Shown piece by piece: positions 25,050 through 25,331 of a stretch of DNA of 25,331 nucleotides (its first letter is position 1; every line of letters begins with the position of its first letter). Origin of the DNA: Bacteroidota bacterium (GTDB lineage: Bacteria > Bacteroidota > Bacteroidia > Bacteroidales > WCHB1-69); the NCBI GenBank assembly GCA_023392945.1, contig JAEWNB010000157.1, forward strand, positions 1 through 25,331. Reading direction: 5' to 3'. A model generated the notes under the pieces. It was not told where the DNA came from. It saw only the letters and a program-made list of their open reading frames with translations, and made no database searches. Made by a program: the position numbers and the translations under genes.

Positions 25050-25331
25050 TCAAGTGAGGTTCTTTTTGTGGTTGATCAGGGTGATGAAGTCGGGGAGGGC
25101 GGTCTCGTCTTTGATGTCGAGGATCAGGGGGATGAGTTTCCCGACGGGCTTTGCCTCGGCAAAAAGGGTTTTGATTCCGGGGGAAAGGGGTAAGTCGAGC
25201 ACCCCGGGGCGGGTCTTTTGGGTGAAATAAAAGCCGGCTTTGACCAGGTTTTCCCAGAGGGAGATCCAGACGACTGTTTTTTTCCTGTACGCGGCTTTTC
25301 CCAGCCAGGCGTTCCCGTCTTTATAGTACCG
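25050..25331 (-). CDS. DUF3788-like protein, C-terminal fragment (runs off window)
   Basis: The minus strand is open from the window edge to a TGA at 25052-25050, giving the last 93 residues of a protein whose start lies beyond the window. The segment KKTVVWISLWENLVKAGFYF, then VLDLPLSPGIKTLF, GKLIPLILDI and a final DFITLINHKKNL, fits the conserved layout of DUF3788, a small family of unknown function common in Bacteroidota and Firmicutes. Codons are strongly GC-biased at third positions and the DNA is about 57 percent GC in the line counted, unlike the neighbouring BREX genes. It probably represents the resident chromosome next to the island. Confidence 0.65.
   Translation of the reverse strand, partial: RYYKDGNAWLGKAAYRKKTVVWISLWENLVKAGFYFTQKTRPGVLDLPLSPGIKTLFAEAKPVGKLIPLILDIKDETALPDFITLINHKKNLT

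Overview
The window looks like a defence island in a member of the Bacteroidota, probably Bacteroidales. The grounds are moderate AT-richness, lack of Shine-Dalgarno sequences, several promoters close to the Bacteroidetes pattern TTTG-N19-TAnnTTTG, a DUF4143-type AAA ATPase, and a DUF3788-like fragment at the right edge. No rRNA, tRNA, CRISPR array or complete insertion sequence was recognised.

Left part (1-7691, + strand). A DUF4143/AAA_14 ATPase (176-1411) sits behind a tandem 22-bp repeat. A short stretch follows with three repeats that resemble an IS21-type end (1470-1534), then a small orphan gene (1681-2028). Next come three co-oriented nucleic-acid enzymes: a PD-(D/E)XK nuclease fused to a DUF2075 helicase (2442-4421), a stand-alone PD-(D/E)XK-like nuclease (4580-5308) and a UvrD/PcrA-like helicase (5553-7691). 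The first and third are preceded by diverged copies of the same roughly 89-bp promoter/leader element (2286-2374 and 5391-5479, about 80 percent identical by hand count).

Central and right part (24724 down to 7728, - strand). A tightly packed 17-kb operon has the gene order of a type 3 BREX phage-defence system: XRE regulator, brxF, brxC, [RecD-like helicase with a C-terminal nuclease-like domain], pglXI methyltransferase, [AlbA_2/Schlafen-GHKL protein], brxHII helicase, pglZ, brxA. The two bracketed genes are not part of the six-gene BREX-3 core but sit inside the operon with 1-93 nt gaps, so this is an expanded BREX-3. The inferred scheme is that PglXI marks self DNA by adenine methylation, BrxC, BrxF, PglZ, BrxHII and BrxA act against unmodified phage DNA, and the accessory genes add helicase/nuclease and ATP-dependent regulatory functions. 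BrxF lacks a visible P-loop. The small XRE protein probably regulates the operon through dyads just upstream of it.

Right edge. A C-terminal fragment of a DUF3788-like gene (25050-25331, - strand) is much more GC-rich (about 57 percent in the line counted) than the island, so the right boundary of the island probably lies within 24795-25050.
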